This document shows, one piece after another, positions 1-7,153 of a stretch of DNA of 64,000 nt (position 1 is its first letter; the number at the start of each line of letters is the position of its first letter). Source of the DNA: Fluviicola sp. (lineage in GTDB: Bacteria > Bacteroidota > Bacteroidia > Flavobacteriales_D > Crocinitomicaceae); NCBI RefSeq assembly GCF_039596395.1, contig NZ_JBCNJT010000001.1:1089315-1153314 (forward strand). Reading direction: 5' to 3'. The notes under the pieces were generated by a model. That model was not told where the DNA came from. It saw nothing but the letters and a program-made list of their open reading frames with translations, and did no database searches. A program made the translations under genes and the position numbers.

Positions 1-311
1 CAATTGATCTGAAAGGATTCCGGGATTCCGTTGCTATTGTAATAAACCGCCTGAAGCGGTTGATAATGGTTTTTAATCTGAAGTTTAAATTTGGAGGTAT
101 CCAGCGAGAAAAGGTATGCAGAATATGCGGAATGAAGCACATAGCTGTCTTCAACCGGAATGTGATATTTTCTTCCTGCTTTCAGAATGCGTTTTTCATT
201 TATCTCTTTAGGCATTCTCATACCGTATAGACCTAAAAAGACCTGTTTACAGCTTGTAAGAGCCAGAAGGGAAAGAAAGACCAGGAGGGTGGAGGTTGGA
301 ATTCTTTTCAT
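1..311 (-). CDS. Lipoprotein, N-terminal part (gene runs off the left edge)
   Basis: The frame starts with ATG at 309-311 and stays open to base 1, giving about 103 residues of the N-terminus. The first 20 residues are a hydrophobic signal peptide ending in a lipobox (ALTSC, Cys21), so the product should be exported and lipid-anchored. The rest, with a KxILKAGRKYHIPVEDSY stretch, does not resemble a family I know. It sits downstream of the EEP-family gene on the same strand with a gap of about 35 bp, so the two may be cotranscribed. The start and the lipobox are seen directly; function is unknown. Confidence 0.75.
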   Translation of the reverse strand, partial: MKRIPTSTLLVFLSLLALTSCKQVFLGLYGMRMPKEINEKRILKAGRKYHIPVEDSYVLHSAYSAYLFSLDTSKFKLQIKNHYQPLQAVYYNSNGIPESFQIN

Positions 312-346
312 GGGATTTAGATGAGAGAGTTTTGAAATTTAGGAAC

Positions 347-1312
347 TTATTTAGCTTTTAAATTCAGAAAAACCGGTAAATGGTCCGAATATCCGCCGTG
401 ATAAGTGTCACCGCCATAGGTAGCGCTTGGTTTTTGTCCGCCGTCCGGGTAAGTAAAGACCAGTTTTTTGTTCCGGGCAATAAAGGCGTTGTTCTCGTGT
501 ATTTCCAGTCCGGATTGTCCCTGCAACAATCCCTGCGAGACGATCAACTGGTCAAAAACGTCCCATTCGCGTTGGTGAACGGTTGTTCCGTAACCGTTTT
601 TATGTTCTTCGATCAGGAGGTTTATCAGGTCGCCTTTGGTTTGTTCATGCTGACCTTTTGCGCGAAGGATTGTGCGGATGCTGTAATCGTTCGGAGTATC
701 GTTGAAATCTCCCATCACGATAATATTCGCATTCTTTTCAACGTTCAGGATCTTGTCGATTTCTCTTCTCAGCGTTGTTGCAGCGGCTTTTCGCCTGCTT
801 TCCGATTCCGAAATCCCTTCCCTGCGCGAAGGCCAGTGATTGACGAAAAAATGCACGATGAACTGATTCTGTATGCGTGCTTTCATGTACAGGATATCGC
901 GTGTCCGGAAATGCGGCTCGTCTTCCACATGAATAACAAATCTCGTATCGATCTCGGGGAAAATAAAGCCGGCATCGTACACAAAAGCACAGTCCATACC
1001 GCGTCTGTCATCTGAATCAAAGTGCAGGATCCGGTAATTGCGTTGAGCCAAAGCGCCGGTTTTGATCAAGTCTTCCACCACTTTCCGGTTTTCAATTTCC
1101 GCCATTCCAAAAGCAAGCGGAGTGGAGCCGTTGACTAATAATAAGGCTTCCGACAAGCGGTTCAGTTTTGCGCGGTAACGCTCTTCATTCCACAGTTTAT
1201 CACCGTCCGGCGTGAATTCTTCATTTCCCAATAACGAAACATCGTCAAAGGTGTCAAAGAGATTCTCTACATTGTAAAAAACGATCGGATGGGCATGAAA
1301 AGAGTCGGACAT
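347..1312 (-). CDS. Endonuclease/exonuclease/phosphatase (EEP) family protein
   Basis: A 321-residue protein with the Mg-dependent EEP fold seen in DNase I, ExoIII and phosphoesterases. Visible motifs are NVENLFD near residue 15 and AEIEN near residue 71 (metal-binding Glu), VNHWPSR near 160, MGDFND near 200, and the C-terminal SDH (Asp310-His311) that forms the catalytic pair. There is no signal peptide, so it is probably cytoplasmic. Bacteroidota encode many members of this type, and the substrate (nucleic acid, nucleotide or phospholipid) cannot be read from sequence. The start is ATG at 1310-1312. The long ORF on the opposite strand (380-1015) is a shadow of this gene. Confidence 0.85.
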   Translation of the reverse strand: MSDSFHAHPIVFYNVENLFDTFDDVSLLGNEEFTPDGDKLWNEERYRAKLNRLSEALLLVNGSTPLAFGMAEIENRKVVEDLIKTGALAQRNYRILHFDSDDRRGMDCAFVYDAGFIFPEIDTRFVIHVEDEPHFRTRDILYMKARIQNQFIVHFFVNHWPSRREGISESESRRKAAATTLRREIDKILNVEKNANIIVMGDFNDTPNDYSIRTILRAKGQHEQTKGDLINLLIEEHKNGYGTTVHQREWDVFDQLIVSQGLLQGQSGLEIHENNAFIARNKKLVFTYPDGGQKPSATYGGDTYHGGYSDHLPVFLNLKAK

Positions 1313-1388
1313 TGAAAATGGATTTAATCCAAAATTAATTGAAAATTGAAAAGAGATTTAAAACATAGGGACGAAAAATTTTTCGTCA

Positions 1389-1781
1389 TTACGCCCTGTT
1401 CTTCTTCATAAAGTAAAGACTGACTATGTGAACGGTGAACAAAAATCCGAATGCCAAACCCAGAGCACCGGCTCCGCCCGCATTGAAGGGATAGCCTCCA
1501 TTGAAAAAGATTCCCCAAATGACAATGAGTACCCACAAAAGACTCAGACAGTTTGAAACAATGATTCCGGCAGTCCTGGGTTTTGCAAGGATCAAAAACG
1601 AAAGGGAGTAGGCCATGAATCCTCCCGATCCGATGATGCGAATAATCCCGTGGAAAGGCCAATGCATCATCCTGAAAAGATATCCGATGGCAAAAACAGC
1701 AAGCCAGATAAGAATCACCCACCATTGAAAACGGATGGTATCTTTTACTATAATTGGTTGTTCGTCTAACAGATCATTCAT
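1389..1781 (-). CDS. Small four-helix membrane protein, GldL-like in its first half
   Basis: The ATG at 1779-1781 gives 130 residues; an upstream in-frame TTG at 1796 would add five residues and is less likely. Four hydrophobic helices are visible, roughly residues 20-40, 45-70, 75-95 and 100-125. The stretch FRMMHWPFHG resembles the KxMHWPGA motif seen in the first helix of GldL and in many small Bacteroidota membrane proteins of unknown role. No catalytic or binding residues stand out. A 14-bp tandem repeat lies directly upstream of the start. Function unknown. Confidence 0.7.
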   Translation of the reverse strand: MNDLLDEQPIIVKDTIRFQWWVILIWLAVFAIGYLFRMMHWPFHGIIRIIGSGGFMAYSLSFLILAKPRTAGIIVSNCLSLLWVLIVIWGIFFNGGYPFNAGGAGALGLAFGFLFTVHIVSLYFMKKNRA

Positions 1782-1801
1782 AAGGTAACTATTCAAATGT
1801 G

Positions 1802-1842
1802 AAAAGGTAAATGTAAAAAGGTAAATGTAAAAAGGTAAATGT
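1802..1842. repeat. 14-bp tandem repeat, three copies
   Basis: The unit AAAAAGGTAAATGT is repeated three times without mismatch, except that the first copy lacks one A (ends at 1814, 1828 and 1842). It begins about 20 bp upstream of the ATG of the four-helix membrane protein and just beyond the 3' end of the AlkB gene, so it occupies the likely promoter/leader region of the former. Confidence 0.85.
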
Positions 1843-1853
1843 AAGCAATGAAG

Positions 1854-2459
1854 TTATTCAACGATGGTGCGGAAGGTTAAATTGACCCGCGGTTTTTTGG
1901 ATAATTTGGTAGGAGGAAGTCTATGTAGCCAATGCGTTTGCGTTTCCCCTTTCATAACGAGTAAACTTCCGTGCTCCAATAATACGGACACTGTTTCAGC
2001 GGTCTTTTTGTGCTTGAAGGCAAATTTGCGTTCGCTTCCGAAACTCAACGATCCGATTGCCCCGTTTTTCTTCAGGTCGATTTCTGCATCGCTGTGCCAG
2101 GCCATTCCTTCGCTGCCATCGTGGTAAAGATTCAGTAAACAGGAATTATAAGTTTCCCCGGTACGTTCTTCCACAATCGATTTTAGTTCGAGCAGTTCTT
2201 TGGTCCAGGGCAATGCTGTTTTGGTGGTTTTGGAATAAGTGTATTCGAAGGGTTTATCGGCGTACCAGGCTACTTTTCGCTTCGTCACAATAAGCTTCCC
2301 GAAAATAATCGCTTCGTCATTTTTCCATGCGATTTGGTTGAGTAAATAGCTTAAAAACCGATCTGCCTCTGTTTTTGGGAAAACAATGCCATAGTAATTC
2401 ACGATCCCGTCGTGCGGAAGCAGGTTTGTTGTTTCGTTTGAAGCTGAGAATAAATCCAT
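1854..2459 (-). CDS. Alpha-ketoglutarate-dependent dioxygenase, AlkB family
   Basis: A 201-residue Fe(II)/2-oxoglutarate dioxygenase expected to repair N-alkylated bases (1-methyladenine, 3-methylcytosine) by oxidative demethylation. The facial triad is visible as WHSD (His122, Asp124) and His179 in WLHRLP. The 2-oxoglutarate clamp is PRVNLTFR (Arg191 and Arg197). The spacing and the FGSERKF segment resemble the eukaryotic ALKBH2/3-like subgroup more than E. coli AlkB, which is usual in Bacteroidota. Length matches the family. It starts with ATG at 2457-2459 and follows a small membrane-protein gene on the same strand. No Ada-type regulator is adjacent. Confidence 0.93.
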   Translation of the reverse strand: MDLFSASNETTNLLPHDGIVNYYGIVFPKTEADRFLSYLLNQIAWKNDEAIIFGKLIVTKRKVAWYADKPFEYTYSKTTKTALPWTKELLELKSIVEERTGETYNSCLLNLYHDGSEGMAWHSDAEIDLKKNGAIGSLSFGSERKFAFKHKKTAETVSVLLEHGSLLVMKGETQTHWLHRLPPTKLSKKPRVNLTFRTIVE

Positions 2460-2513
2460 AGTGAATGATGAATGATCAATACCTCAATGATCAAGACTGA
2501 TATAATTACAAGT

Positions 2514-2792
2514 TTACTTTTTACGGTAAAATTTCAGGATTGCTTTTCCAAAAATCAGAAATAACACGCATGTGCAAGCTGCCCCCAAAACAATTCCGTT
2601 TTTCAGGATGGTTTCGATTCCGTGATTGATATGAAAAAGGATCATAGCCAATACAAATTGTACAACTGCATACCAGATGTTGGCAGCAGGTTCGAAACCG
2701 AACATGCCCAAAAAGCGTGTTTTGGTAATTCCCAATACAAAGTGGGGAAGTGAGTTCATGAGCAGAACACCGATAATGAAATCCAGAAGCAT
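2514..2792 (-). CDS. Small membrane protein of unknown function
   Basis: A 92-residue, strongly hydrophobic protein with three predicted helices (about residues 3-22, 38-55 and 66-84) and a basic C-terminus (KFYRKK), suggesting the positive end lies in the cytoplasm. The ATG at 2790-2792 is the only good start. It lies between the AlkB gene and a bidirectional terminator, all on the minus strand. I do not recognise a family with confidence. Confidence 0.65.
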   Translation of the reverse strand: MLLDFIIGVLLMNSLPHFVLGITKTRFLGMFGFEPAANIWYAVVQFVLAMILFHINHGIETILKNGIVLGAACTCVLFLIFGKAILKFYRKK

Positions 2793-2824
2793 AACCGTAT
2801 AGTTGAAGTCCTGAAATTACAAAT

Positions 2825-2870
2825 AAAAAAGCCCCGCACTTCGACTTCGCTTAGTGACCGGGGCTTTTTT
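2825..2870. terminator. Bidirectional rho-independent terminator
   Basis: AAAAAAGCCCCG at 2825-2836 pairs with CGGGGCTTTTTT at 2859-2870, a 12-bp perfect stem with T-runs on both strands. It ends the quinone-reductase-like gene (stop at 2887) on the minus strand. The loop carries an inner palindromic motif, CACTTCGACTTCGCTTAGTG (2837-2856), that recurs in diverged form at 43997-44015. Confidence 0.85.
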
Positions 2871-2886
2871 TAATCAATCGGGATAA

Positions 2887-3747
2887 TTATTGGTAAATTT
2901 CACGAATTGCTTCATTCAAAGAGCTTGGTTTTCTTCCCAAAAGCTGCTCCAAATGATTGTTCGGAACATCGAAATCACCGTCTTTTGTTGCAGTTGCAAA
3001 TCCCAGTGAAAAACCGATGATGTGTTCAGGAACACCTGCTTCGCTGAGTGCTTTTGAAAAATCGGCCGCCGAAAGGTCATTATATACCACCGTTTTCCCG
3101 GTATGCGCAGAAAGAGCATTCGCCACGTCCCGGAACGAATAGCTTTCTCCGTTCGAAATTTCATAGATTTTGTTTTCATGGCCTTCCGAGCTCAAAACAT
3201 TGGCGAAAGCTTCCGCCATTTCGGTTCTCAAAGAGAAAGGAACTTTTCCGTTTCCTGCCGGAAAGTTAATTCCGGTTTCAAGAAAGTGCTCACCCAGATA
3301 CATCGGAATGACATCCGCATACAGATTGTCTCTCAGGAAAGTATAGGTCAATCCGGAAGCTAAAATGTGTTTTTCCGTATCGAAATGTTCTCCCATCAAT
3401 TCCTTTAAAGCGGAATTTTCGATGTTTTGCATAGAAACTCCCGTGTAAAGAATGTGTTTTACACCGGCTTCTTTTGCTGCGTCAACGGCTCTTTTTTGCT
3501 GTCCCAAACGATCATTGAAATCATTGGAAGAAATCAAAAGCAGTTTGTCGACTCCCTGGAACGCTTTTACCAACGAATCTTTATCGTGGTAATCGCCCAC
3601 ACGTACATCCACTCCTAAAACCTTCAAATCTGAAGCTTTGTTTTCATCGCGTACTAAAACAGCAATATTCCCCACAGGGATTTTTTTCGAAAGAAATTCA
3701 ACGGTTGCCTTTCCCAAATTTCCTGTTGCACCTGTTATTAAAATCAT
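2887..3747 (-). CDS. NmrA-type NAD(P)-dependent oxidoreductase, QorB-like quinone reductase
   Basis: A 286-residue atypical short-chain dehydrogenase. The N-terminus holds the Rossmann motif GATGNLG (residues 6-12), followed by the VRDENKA segment that contacts the NADP phosphate. Length and layout match E. coli YtfG (QorB), a quinone reductase, and NmrA-like enzymes generally. It is transcribed divergently from an HxlR regulator, the same arrangement as E. coli ytfG/ytfH, which supports a role in quinone or electrophile detoxification. A CAAAGCTA on the plus strand (3776-3783) reads as a TAGCTTTG -7 element for this gene. The substrate is inferred, not shown. Confidence 0.85.
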   Translation of the reverse strand: MILITGATGNLGKATVEFLSKKIPVGNIAVLVRDENKASDLKVLGVDVRVGDYHDKDSLVKAFQGVDKLLLISSNDFNDRLGQQKRAVDAAKEAGVKHILYTGVSMQNIENSALKELMGEHFDTEKHILASGLTYTFLRDNLYADVIPMYLGEHFLETGINFPAGNGKVPFSLRTEMAEAFANVLSSEGHENKIYEISNGESYSFRDVANALSAHTGKTVVYNDLSAADFSKALSEAGVPEHIIGFSLGFATATKDGDFDVPNNHLEQLLGRKPSSLNEAIREIYQ

Positions 3748-3775
3748 TTGTCTGTATTTTAAATTGTTTGTGCAA

Positions 3776-3783
3776 CAAAGCTA
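3776..3783 (-). promoter_or_regulatory. -7 promoter element of the QorB-like gene
   Basis: Read on the minus strand this is TAGCTTTG, matching the Bacteroidota -7 consensus TAnnTTTG, with a leader of about 25 nt to the ATG at 3747. A weak TTTT lies 17 bp upstream, next to the palindromic operator. Confidence 0.5.
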
Positions 3784-3810
3784 GAACAACTTGCTATATA
3801 AAAAGAAGTC

Positions 3811-3844
3811 CTATACTTTTGTATAGTGCTATACTGAAGTATAG
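3811..3844. promoter_or_regulatory. Paired palindromic operator for the HxlR regulator
   Basis: Two perfect 16-bp inverted repeats stand side by side: CTATAC-TTTT-GTATAG at 3811-3826 and CTATAC-TGAA-GTATAG at 3829-3844. They have identical six-base arms, different four-base centres, and an 18-bp period. They lie between the divergent promoters, just upstream of the QorB-like promoter and over the upstream half of the regulator promoter. This is the layout expected for cooperative binding of two winged-helix dimers. Confidence 0.8.
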
Positions 3845-3854
3845 TTCAATACTT

Positions 3855-3862
3855 TAATTTTG
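3855..3862 (+). promoter_or_regulatory. -7 promoter element of the HxlR gene
   Basis: TAATTTTG fits TAnnTTTG and ends four bases before the ATG at 3867, so the mRNA would have almost no leader. The second operator palindrome (3829-3844) covers the place where the -33 element should be, which predicts autorepression. Confidence 0.45.
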
Positions 3863-3866
3863 TACT

Positions 3867-4253
3867 ATGGAAAATAAAATGACACTTGAACAGGCGAAAT
3901 CTTGTCCCATTCAGTTTGTACTTGCAATGACAGACACGCTGAATGTGATTTCAGGTAAATGGAAATTGCAGATCATCGGATCATTGCTCTTTGGCAAAAC
4001 ACGTCGGTTTACGGAAATCCAGCGTACTATTCCGAAAATCACTCCTCGTATGTTGTCGAAGGAGTTGAAAGAACTGGAATTGAATGGAATTGTGAAACGA
4101 ACGGTTTATGATTCCATACCGGTTACTATCGAATATGAATTAACGGGTTCAGCCAGACAACTCCAGGAAGTGATGGACAGTATGATCCAATGGGGAATTA
4201 ATCACCGGAAAGGATTGTTTGAAGAAGAAATGACTGAAAGAGCTGCAGGTTAA
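3867..4253 (+). CDS. HxlR-family transcriptional regulator with a single N-terminal cysteine
   Basis: A 128-residue winged-helix DNA-binding protein of the HxlR/DUF24 family. The helix-turn-helix core spans about residues 30-95, with the family signature ISGKWKL near residue 28 and the TPRMLSKELKELE recognition region. Its only cysteine is Cys13 in KSCPIQ, the place where YodB, HypR and QorR carry their thiol sensor, so it may respond to quinones or other electrophiles by cysteine modification. It is divergent from a QorB-like reductase and shares a control region with two perfect palindromes. Thiol sensing is inferred from family knowledge and the residue position. Confidence 0.9.
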   Translation: MENKMTLEQAKSCPIQFVLAMTDTLNVISGKWKLQIIGSLLFGKTRRFTEIQRTIPKITPRMLSKELKELELNGIVKRTVYDSIPVTIEYELTGSARQLQEVMDSMIQWGINHRKGLFEEEMTERAAG

Positions 4254-4333
4254 GATAAAATAACGATTTTGAGTCCCGGAACTTACTGATATGTGTCTTC
4301 GGAATTTCTAAACAGGATATTTTAAAATTCTCA

Positions 4334-4395
4334 AATTTCAGAATTCGCTTCTTCACAAAGATGTGAACAGATTTTGATTTAAAATATTGATTTTT
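4334..4395. repeat. Diverged 62-bp intergenic repeat, copy 1
   Basis: This stretch aligns without gaps to 27131-27192. Blocks such as AATTTC, CAAAGAT, GAACAGATT and ATTGATTT are shared, and by eye about 70 percent of positions match. It lies in the 197-bp gap after the HxlR gene, which holds no other element I can name. Confidence 0.5.
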
Positions 4396-4450
4396 AGCGC
4401 TTTAACAAAATTAAAGAATAAGTATTCGGGAATTTTGGAAATTGAAAATT

Positions 4451-5200
4451 CTAATCTATTGGTTTTGTAAATGCAATCCAATCCGTTTCCTCGGAGATAT
4501 TTCCGGAAGCATCCATGAGTTGGAATTTGGCTTCATATTCCAGGGAATCATCAAAAGTAAAAGCACCTGAACACATTCCATGTCCAATAGACAATCCCTC
4601 TTTTCCTCCTATATAATAAATAGTTTCCGTTCCTGTTTTCCTGTTCTTAACGGTCGTCTTTACCAGGAACTCGGATTGCTCTTTTACATCCATTTTAAAG
4701 TTGACATGAATAGAAGGCCCGCATCCGAAATGGGTCAGTGACTTGTCTTTTTCCTGTGGTTTTTCCGTCCAAACAGGCGCTTCCATGTCTGTTGTATCGG
4801 TTACAAAATAGCTGATCGGATCGAATCCGTGTGTTTTCAGATTATAAACCCCAAGCTTTTCATAATCCGGTAGGTGATCGATGACCAATTGGTACTTTTT
4901 TCCCGGAATTAAAGACATTTCAGGCTTCAATACAGCTTGTGTCAGGTAGAATTGTCCGACATGGATTTCAAGTACTTTTAACGGAATCCGTTCATCTCCG
5001 GATTTCAAATAAACCGGGAATTTTTCATTCAATCCGTTAATCACCTGCTGACTTTCGGCGTAACCATCCAACACAAACACCGTGTTCTTATTGATTTCTC
5101 CCTGGTATGGAAAAGCAGACAAACCCGTTCCTGCACAATCAGCCAGGCAATTGAATGCAACTGGAATAAAAGCCAATAAAGCGATGATGGAAAGTTTCAT
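4451..5200 (-). CDS. Secreted protein of unknown function
   Basis: The frame is open to 5236, but the methionine at 5198-5200 starts a clear signal peptide (MKLSIIALLAFIPVAFN), so I take that as the start, giving 249 residues. The mature part begins with a CLADCAGTG segment and carries two further cysteines in HFGCGP and GMCSG, which could form disulfides in the periplasm. A beta-rich pattern (KKYQLVIDHL, EYEAKFQLMDASGN) suggests immunoglobulin-like sandwich folds. I recognise no family. It is divergent from the M14 peptidase gene across a 135-bp gap. Confidence 0.7.
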   Translation of the reverse strand: MKLSIIALLAFIPVAFNCLADCAGTGLSAFPYQGEINKNTVFVLDGYAESQQVINGLNEKFPVYLKSGDERIPLKVLEIHVGQFYLTQAVLKPEMSLIPGKKYQLVIDHLPDYEKLGVYNLKTHGFDPISYFVTDTTDMEAPVWTEKPQEKDKSLTHFGCGPSIHVNFKMDVKEQSEFLVKTTVKNRKTGTETIYYIGGKEGLSIGHGMCSGAFTFDDSLEYEAKFQLMDASGNISEETDWIAFTKPID

Positions 5201-5335
5201 AGTTCCGTTTTTGTTGCTTACAACCGGATTGAACAAACGTTCATTGAAAGTTCAAAAGTTCCGATCGGTCGGTTCAATGATCGAAATAATTCTTTGAACT
5301 GTTCAACTTTTTGAACATTTGGACTATTTTCGGGT

Positions 5336-7036
5336 ATGAAATTAGCTTTTTTCGCACTGGTTTTTCCGCTTTTCGGATTGGCTCAATGGGATGGTAACAA
5401 AACTCCGACGTATCCCGAACTGATCAATATTTATAAAAAGTTGGATGCGGAGCACCGGGAAATCGAGCTTTATGAAATGGGCGAATCGGATACTGAATTT
5501 CCCATTTATCTGGTGATTCTCAATGGCGCAGGAGATTCCTTGCCCACATTTCATAAAGCAAAATCAGGAACAACCGTTTTGATCAATAATGCTATTCACG
5601 CCGGTGAGCCGGATGGTGTAAATGCCTGTTTGTTGTGGATCGAAGAATGGATCCGGAAAGGAAAAAAGACGAAGGATTTACCTGTGATTGCGATTATTCC
5701 GGCTTATAATGTGGGTGGAATGATGAACCGGTCATCTTCCGGCAGGGCAAACCAGGATGGTCCGGAGGAATATGGATTCAGAGGAAATGCCCAGAACCTC
5801 GATCTGAATCGCGATTTTATTAAAATGGATTCGAAGAACATGTTCACGTTTGTTAAGATTTACCAGGCATTGGACCCGGATGTATTTGTGGATACGCATG
5901 TTTCGAATGGAGCGGATTATCAGTATACACTAACGCTCATTCACTCTATGAAAGAACGGATGGCGCCCGGAATACAGACTGTCTTCAATCAGAAATACAT
6001 TCCGTCGTTGACGGAAACCTTGAAAAAGAAGTGGTGGGACTGGTCTCCGTATGTGGAAACGAAAGGTGAAACTCCGGAATCGGGGATTGAAGCTTTTAAT
6101 GATTTACCGCGTTATGCGCAAGGTTACGGCACACTCTTTCATGCTTTAAGTATCACTGTTGAAACGCACATGTTGAAACCTTTTCCGAAGCGTGTGCAGG
6201 CAACAAAAGATTACCTGGATTTCTTATTTCATTGGAGCCACGACGCTGCCAGTGAAATTGAAGCTGCAAGGGAAGAAGCCCGCTTGAAATCTCCTCAACG
6301 GATTTCTCATTATTTCCCGTTCAATTATGAACTGACCGGTCAAAAAGATTCCATTCTGTTCAAAGGATATGATTTCGGTTATAAACCGAGCGGCGTTTCC
6401 GGGAAAGACCGCTTATTTTATGACCGCTCGAAACCGTTTACGAAATACATCCCGTATTACCAGACCTACCGTGCAAAAGATTCGGTGATGGTTCCGAGGG
6501 GATATTTTGTTTCGAAGGAAGCGGTTGAAATCATTGAAAGACTGAAAGCAAACGGAGTGGAATTTGAAGCAACAGACAGTAGTCTTTTAAAGAAAGTAAC
6601 TACCATCCGGATTTTGGATTTTGAATCCGGCTCAAAACCTTATGAAGGACATTACCTGCATCGAAAAGTGAAAAGCATGGAGCAGGAGGAAGAAGTACGT
6701 ATTCCGGTAGGAAGTATTTGGGTTCCCTGCAACCAGCCGAAAATCAATTTTATTGTAAGTGTTTTGGAACCGCGCTGCGAGGATTCCTACTTTGCCTGGA
6801 ACATGATGGACAGTTATATCCAGGAAAAAGAGTATTTCTCGGCTTATGTCTTTGAAGATGAAGCGGCACAAATCCTGAAAGAGAATCCAAGCCTTCGCGA
6901 ACAGCTGGAAAAGAAAAAATCCAATGACCCGGAATTTGCAAAAAGTGCCGAAGCGCAGCTTTTCTTTGTGTATCAGAATAGTCAACGCTTTGAAAAAAAG
7001 ACCTTTAACCGGCTTCCGATCTATAAGGTTTACTGA
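5336..7036 (+). CDS. M14-family zinc carboxypeptidase, exported
   Basis: A 566-residue metallopeptidase with a short signal peptide (MKLAFFALVFPLFGLAQ). The zinc site of the M14 family is visible: HAGEPDG (His88, Glu91) and DTH (His188). The catalytic glutamate is in TVETH (Glu276), and NLDLNRDF (about 154-161) is the substrate-carboxylate region. Residues 300-566 form a C-terminal extension typical of Bacteroidota M14 proteins. It probably trims peptides in the periplasm or at the surface. It has no T9SS tail and is followed by the PNGase F-like gene on the same strand after 117 bp. Confidence 0.9.
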   Translation: MKLAFFALVFPLFGLAQWDGNKTPTYPELINIYKKLDAEHREIELYEMGESDTEFPIYLVILNGAGDSLPTFHKAKSGTTVLINNAIHAGEPDGVNACLLWIEEWIRKGKKTKDLPVIAIIPAYNVGGMMNRSSSGRANQDGPEEYGFRGNAQNLDLNRDFIKMDSKNMFTFVKIYQALDPDVFVDTHVSNGADYQYTLTLIHSMKERMAPGIQTVFNQKYIPSLTETLKKKWWDWSPYVETKGETPESGIEAFNDLPRYAQGYGTLFHALSITVETHMLKPFPKRVQATKDYLDFLFHWSHDAASEIEAAREEARLKSPQRISHYFPFNYELTGQKDSILFKGYDFGYKPSGVSGKDRLFYDRSKPFTKYIPYYQTYRAKDSVMVPRGYFVSKEAVEIIERLKANGVEFEATDSSLLKKVTTIRILDFESGSKPYEGHYLHRKVKSMEQEEEVRIPVGSIWVPCNQPKINFIVSVLEPRCEDSYFAWNMMDSYIQEKEYFSAYVFEDEAAQILKENPSLREQLEKKKSNDPEFAKSAEAQLFFVYQNSQRFEKKTFNRLPIYKVY

Positions 7037-7153
7037 TCAGCTTTACAAGACTTTCGGGTACTTTGAGACGTTTGTCCCGAAAATGTCACAAAATCGATAT
7101 AGGCCTGGCGGTCTGTTTGGACTATCTTTACGATCCTATACTGATTAATAAAC

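Noticed and set aside
380-1015. 211-residue plus-strand ORF opposite the EEP gene
   Set aside because: It lies inside the clear EEP-family gene, has no family motif and is rich in Cys/Val/Phe strings typical of antisense frames.
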